Source of the DNA: Plantago major
Taxonomy: Eukaryota; Streptophyta; Magnoliopsida; Lamiales; Plantaginaceae
Reading direction: 5' to 3'
DNA length: 64,000 nucleotides
NCBI GenBank assembly: GCA_026545765.1
Contig: CM048843.1
Location: 5,500,001 to 5,564,000, forward strand
Below, piece after piece: positions 60,955-64,000 of the stretch (within the stretch, counting starts at the first letter, position 1; each line of letters starts with the position of its first letter). The translations under genes were made by a program, and so were the position numbers. A model generated the notes under the pieces. The model was not told the origin of the DNA. It ran no database searches and saw only the letters and a list, made by a program, of their open reading frames with translations.

Positions 60955-62642
60955 TGTTGGGAAATTTGTTGGGAAATTTCTTGAGAAATTTGTTAGGAAT
61001 TTTGTTAGATATTTTGTAAAGAATATCTGTTTAGTTTTGATCAGCAACATGATGACTTATCTTAGTCTCAGAAAGGTGATTAGTACTCTTGGTTCACTTG
61101 AACATTGTAAAAGAGGAAAACCACTAAGTATGATAGTCTAGCTAATCTTGTATAGGATGTTAGGTCTCAAAATGTTATTTTTATTTTATGAAGAAGAAGA
61201 CCCGAGAAGTCATCCAAGCGAAGCTCAGCGACTTTGAAGACTTGAAGAAAGCGCAAGATTCTTGAATCGGTTGTTCGGATATCTTAGCGGATATCTTAAA
61301 GACACGAATAGTTTCAAACAAAGCGTGTCCAAGAGATATGTCGAAATAAGAGACATATCTGAAAACAAGAAAGTGTCCGGATATCTATTCTCGGATACCT
61401 TGAGCATTAACCACATTTACGAAAAGAAATATATTGCAAACAAAAGTTGTTTGATAAATAAATAGTGGTATCTGAAGATTATAGATAAGGATGTGCAAAG
61501 AATCGGACAACTAGTCTACGATACAAAGCATAGTTCCGTTGACACTACGAGGACAAAAGTATAGTACAATGCATTTAATGCAGACGGAGATGTGCGAATA
61601 AAAGCAACGGCGACAGGAAGAAGACAAAACCACCTTTCTGATCTCTATACACGAGATATCGATAGTTTGAATTTGAGCACAATGGATACTATTCAAGCGG
61701 TACTCAAATTCATCTATAAATATCAACACTTAGGCGACGAGAGAACACACGAACACCTTGAACATCTGACAAGCAGCTGAGCGTCTTACTCTCTCAAAGC
61801 AACTTACTTATCCTCAAAGCTTTACATTGCGACCAAAGCTTTTGATCTTGAGTAAACCTTTGAAGTTCTAAGTGTCACGATCCTAAACAAGCAAAGCTAT
61901 CTTTGAAGGGTTGAATCAAAGATCAACTATAAAGATTCATTCTCTTGAGCAGATATCATAAGACTTGGGTCGATAAAATCGAACAAGATACCATCTGTTG
62001 TAAAGTGTATTAAGTAACTTAGTTCACGAGCTATCGATTAAGCGAAAAGTTATTAAGGCGCTCGACAACTCGAACCAAAACCAACACCATAAGCTGGCGT
62101 GAGTACGAAGTACTTAGTTTGAAAAATCGGGAATAACTTCAAGGTTAGGAGTATAGGAAGTACTTGATTTGGGAAACTAAGGAATAACTCAAGGTTATTG
62201 AGTATAGGAAGTACTTAGCTTGGGAAGCTGAGGAATAACTCAAAGGTTTACGAGTATAGGAAGTACTTGGGCATGAAAGCAGGGGAACAACTCGAGGAAC
62301 ATTTGGTTGGGAACGATTGTTAAGAATCTTAGAATAGGATTATTGTAAGGAGATCTCAATTATCTGTTCTAGTGAATTCTAGGTCTCGATAGACGAAGTG
62401 GATTAGTTGGAGGATTCATACCTCGGATACCACTATACTTCTTGTGTCATTTACCTTTACGTATTTACATTTGACACACACACACACATATTAAGCATTT
62501 ACGCACTTATCTTTATTAAGTCTTCCGCGCTCTGATTCTAAGTATCAGATATTCATTCAGATATTTGAGAAATAGTTGTTATCGACAAAAGTTTTAAAGA
62601 CTATTCACCCCCCTAGTCTTTTACTTTGTATCTGGACCAACA
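60955..62642 (+). repeat. 5' LTR of element D
   Basis: It is 1688 bases, TGTTGGG to CCAACA, inserted in the RT of element A after cagat (60950-60954). Its first ~55 bases hold about four imperfect tandem copies of tgttaggaaatt. Many CAG/CTG sites of the family are altered throughout. Confidence 0.88.
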
Positions 62643-62644
62643 AG

Positions 62645-62656
62645 TGGTATCGAGCG
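62645..62656 (+). promoter_or_regulatory. Primer-binding site (initiator tRNA-Met), damaged reading
   Basis: The bases tggtatcgagc lie two bases after the LTR end. The copia consensus complementary to initiator tRNA-Met is tggtatcagagc, so one base, the A of a CAG, is missing. The next bases gcggg also look like gcagg. Confidence 0.8.
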
Positions 62657-62689
62657 GGAGGTTCACCGATATACCTTGAACCTAGATCC

Positions 62690-63900
62690 CAGATAGGTGA
62701 AGGAACTTTGTCCACTTTTGAGGACTATTTAATTTGTGTTAAGTGTGCGGTATGTCTCTGAGTGATGCACCGTTCTCAAACCGAGAACTACGAGAAATGG
62801 AAAAATAACATGATGCTCCACCTTGAAGCCATAAGTGGCGAGATGATCGAGTAATAAAGAATGGCCCGATAGTCATTCAACAACTTAAGCAAGTCATGGA
62901 GGTTTGAGTGGAAGAGGCGGATCAAGCGAAGGATCTTCACAAGCAGATCGTCGACTAGTGGAAGATCTCTTGGTCGAGTTATTCTGAACGAAGCCGAAGA
63001 ACTACGGACATCGAAAGATGCAGAGGAATCATCTGGATGGTCAAGCTCGTAACATCATCATCGGATCGACACGGAGCACATACGATTAAAGCGTAGGGTG
63101 CTAAAGCGAGATTGCACGGCAATGATTGAAGAAATCTGCGGGCGAAAACCAAAAAAACAAGTTCGAAGTTCTAAAGTTGAAATTTCAAAATTTCAAACAA
63201 GGTCCCACTGAAACTCTGGAAGAACTTGATTTCGGTTTACCACTCTCATGAGTGATATGGCGACACTTAGGAAAGCAATAGATACTCGATCGAGAAGATT
63301 AAGACTATTGTCGAAGTCTTAACCTGGCGGGAGCATACTAAATTCTTTTATTTTAACCAAGGTGTGCGAATATCACTCGATGGAACTTTCTCTCATCTTG
63401 CTTGTTGACTATGACAACTCGGAGAGAACAAACAAGCTGAAAAGTTGCGAATGTTGCTCTAGTTACTCGAGGAACTTGAAAGAAGAAAAGCAAGGAGGAG
63501 GCGAGGATGCTCTTCTTGCAAAGCAAATGAGCAAATTTGTCGTCGAGAAATTGAGAGAAGAAAAGCGAAGAAATTTGAAAAAGCATCTGAAAGAACTATC
63601 ACCGATACAAAAATATGCAAAGCTCATTGAACAAGCCATTTCGAAAGCATCATGTCTTGAGAGCGAAATTGGAAAGGATATCTGTTTCTATTGTCAAAAC
63701 AGCCACTTCAAGAAGGATTGTCACGCCTCGACAAACTAAGGACGGTGACAAGAAAGATAGAAGAATCTTGAGAAGAAGCGAGCTTTGTTAGCGAAGAAAG
63801 AAAGAAAATCAAATTCAAGCTGGATGCTCTAGGCGTTGAGGCAGATTACGAAGATGATAATTCGGATGACTCAACCTTACCATCACCAATTATGTGGAGT
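62690..63900 (+). pseudogene. Element D gag, frameshifted reading
   Basis: Short segments in changing frames suit a copia Gag: ENYEKWKNNMMLHLEA-like near 62785, KFQNFKQGPTETLEEL-like near 63180, and a 125-codon open stretch 63362-63739. That stretch ends in the zinc knuckle CFYCQNSHFKKDC near 63685, one residue shorter than the usual C-x2-C-x4-H-x4-C. CG dinucleotides are unusually common, as expected if CAG was read as CG. No functional frame can be stated. Confidence 0.6.
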
Positions 63901-64000
63901 TACTCATGATATAATCGACTTGACCTCGAAGAATGTAATGTGTGGAGTTCTTTGAAATTGTGGTCGGACATCTCAACATAGAAAAGCATCTTATGGCTGA

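Larger units (their letters stand above)
60955..64000 (+). mobile_element. SIRE-like element D, 5' part only
   Basis: The LTR is followed by a primer-binding site and gag on the plus strand; the element continues beyond the window. It is the only copy here with an LTR-primer site-gag order, so it is the one likely to be structurally complete. Confidence 0.85.

Overview
The window is nuclear DNA of a flowering plant, probably a eudicot; I cannot name the species. The evidence is two intron-bearing plant genes (a WAV3-family RING/vWA ubiquitin ligase and a plastid-targeted glutamyl-tRNA reductase), a plant-type GRF zinc-finger gene, Mutator-like elements, and Ty1/copia elements of two kinds. 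There is no sign of operons, bacterial genes, tRNA or rRNA genes, or CRISPR arrays.

Layout. 1-9.2 kb: WAV3-like gene (594-2738, +). A 1.38-kb Mutator-like element with 180-bp terminal inverted repeats and a near-perfect 9-bp target duplication follows (3441-4819) and carries a complete GRF zinc-finger/coiled-coil gene. A 2.24-kb solo-LTR-like element (5328-7565, 5-bp duplication ctatc) contains a 49-bp tandem repeat, and a decayed RNase H fragment lies near 8 kb. 9.3-11.3 kb: three-exon HEMA gene (-). 12995-17668: copia element on the minus strand with 440-bp LTRs and intact target duplication, but with most of RNase H lost. 17.7-24 kb: gene-poor, with a strong inverted repeat, a dispersed ~190-bp repeat in three copies, a 957-bp solo LTR and old fragments. 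24038-26507: left part of a MuDR-type transposon, cut by the next insertion.

26.5-64 kb is one nest of a single long-LTR copia family, SIRE/Maximus-like by its reverse transcriptase and its extra gene after pol. Element A (minus strand) starts at 26508 and runs past 60954. Composite element C (plus strand, 32112-56745, target duplication attaa) landed in a short intron of A's accessory gene. Element D (plus strand, LTR 60955-62642, then gag to the window end) landed in A's reverse transcriptase. C is a recombined array: truncated LTR, gag to RT, a solo LTR inside RT (duplication cagat), RT-RNase H-accessory gene, LTR, RT-RNase H-accessory gene, LTR. The second unit begins at the same cagat junction as the solo LTR, as expected from unequal recombination between LTRs.

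The best candidate for something undescribed is the large accessory gene between RNase H and the 3' LTR. Three copies are visible. It has its own upstream TATA-like sequence, a putative-plant-transposon-protein-like N-terminal region, a Lys/Glu-rich coiled-coil middle and an unrecognised C-terminal domain. It contains GT-AG introns, and one copy lacks one intron exactly, as if rebuilt from spliced RNA. A second, technical signal is that much of 33-64 kb differs from its clean sister copies by small changes centred on CAG and CTG. That pattern fits a read error at methylated CHG sites better than mutation, so many frameshifts there may not be real.
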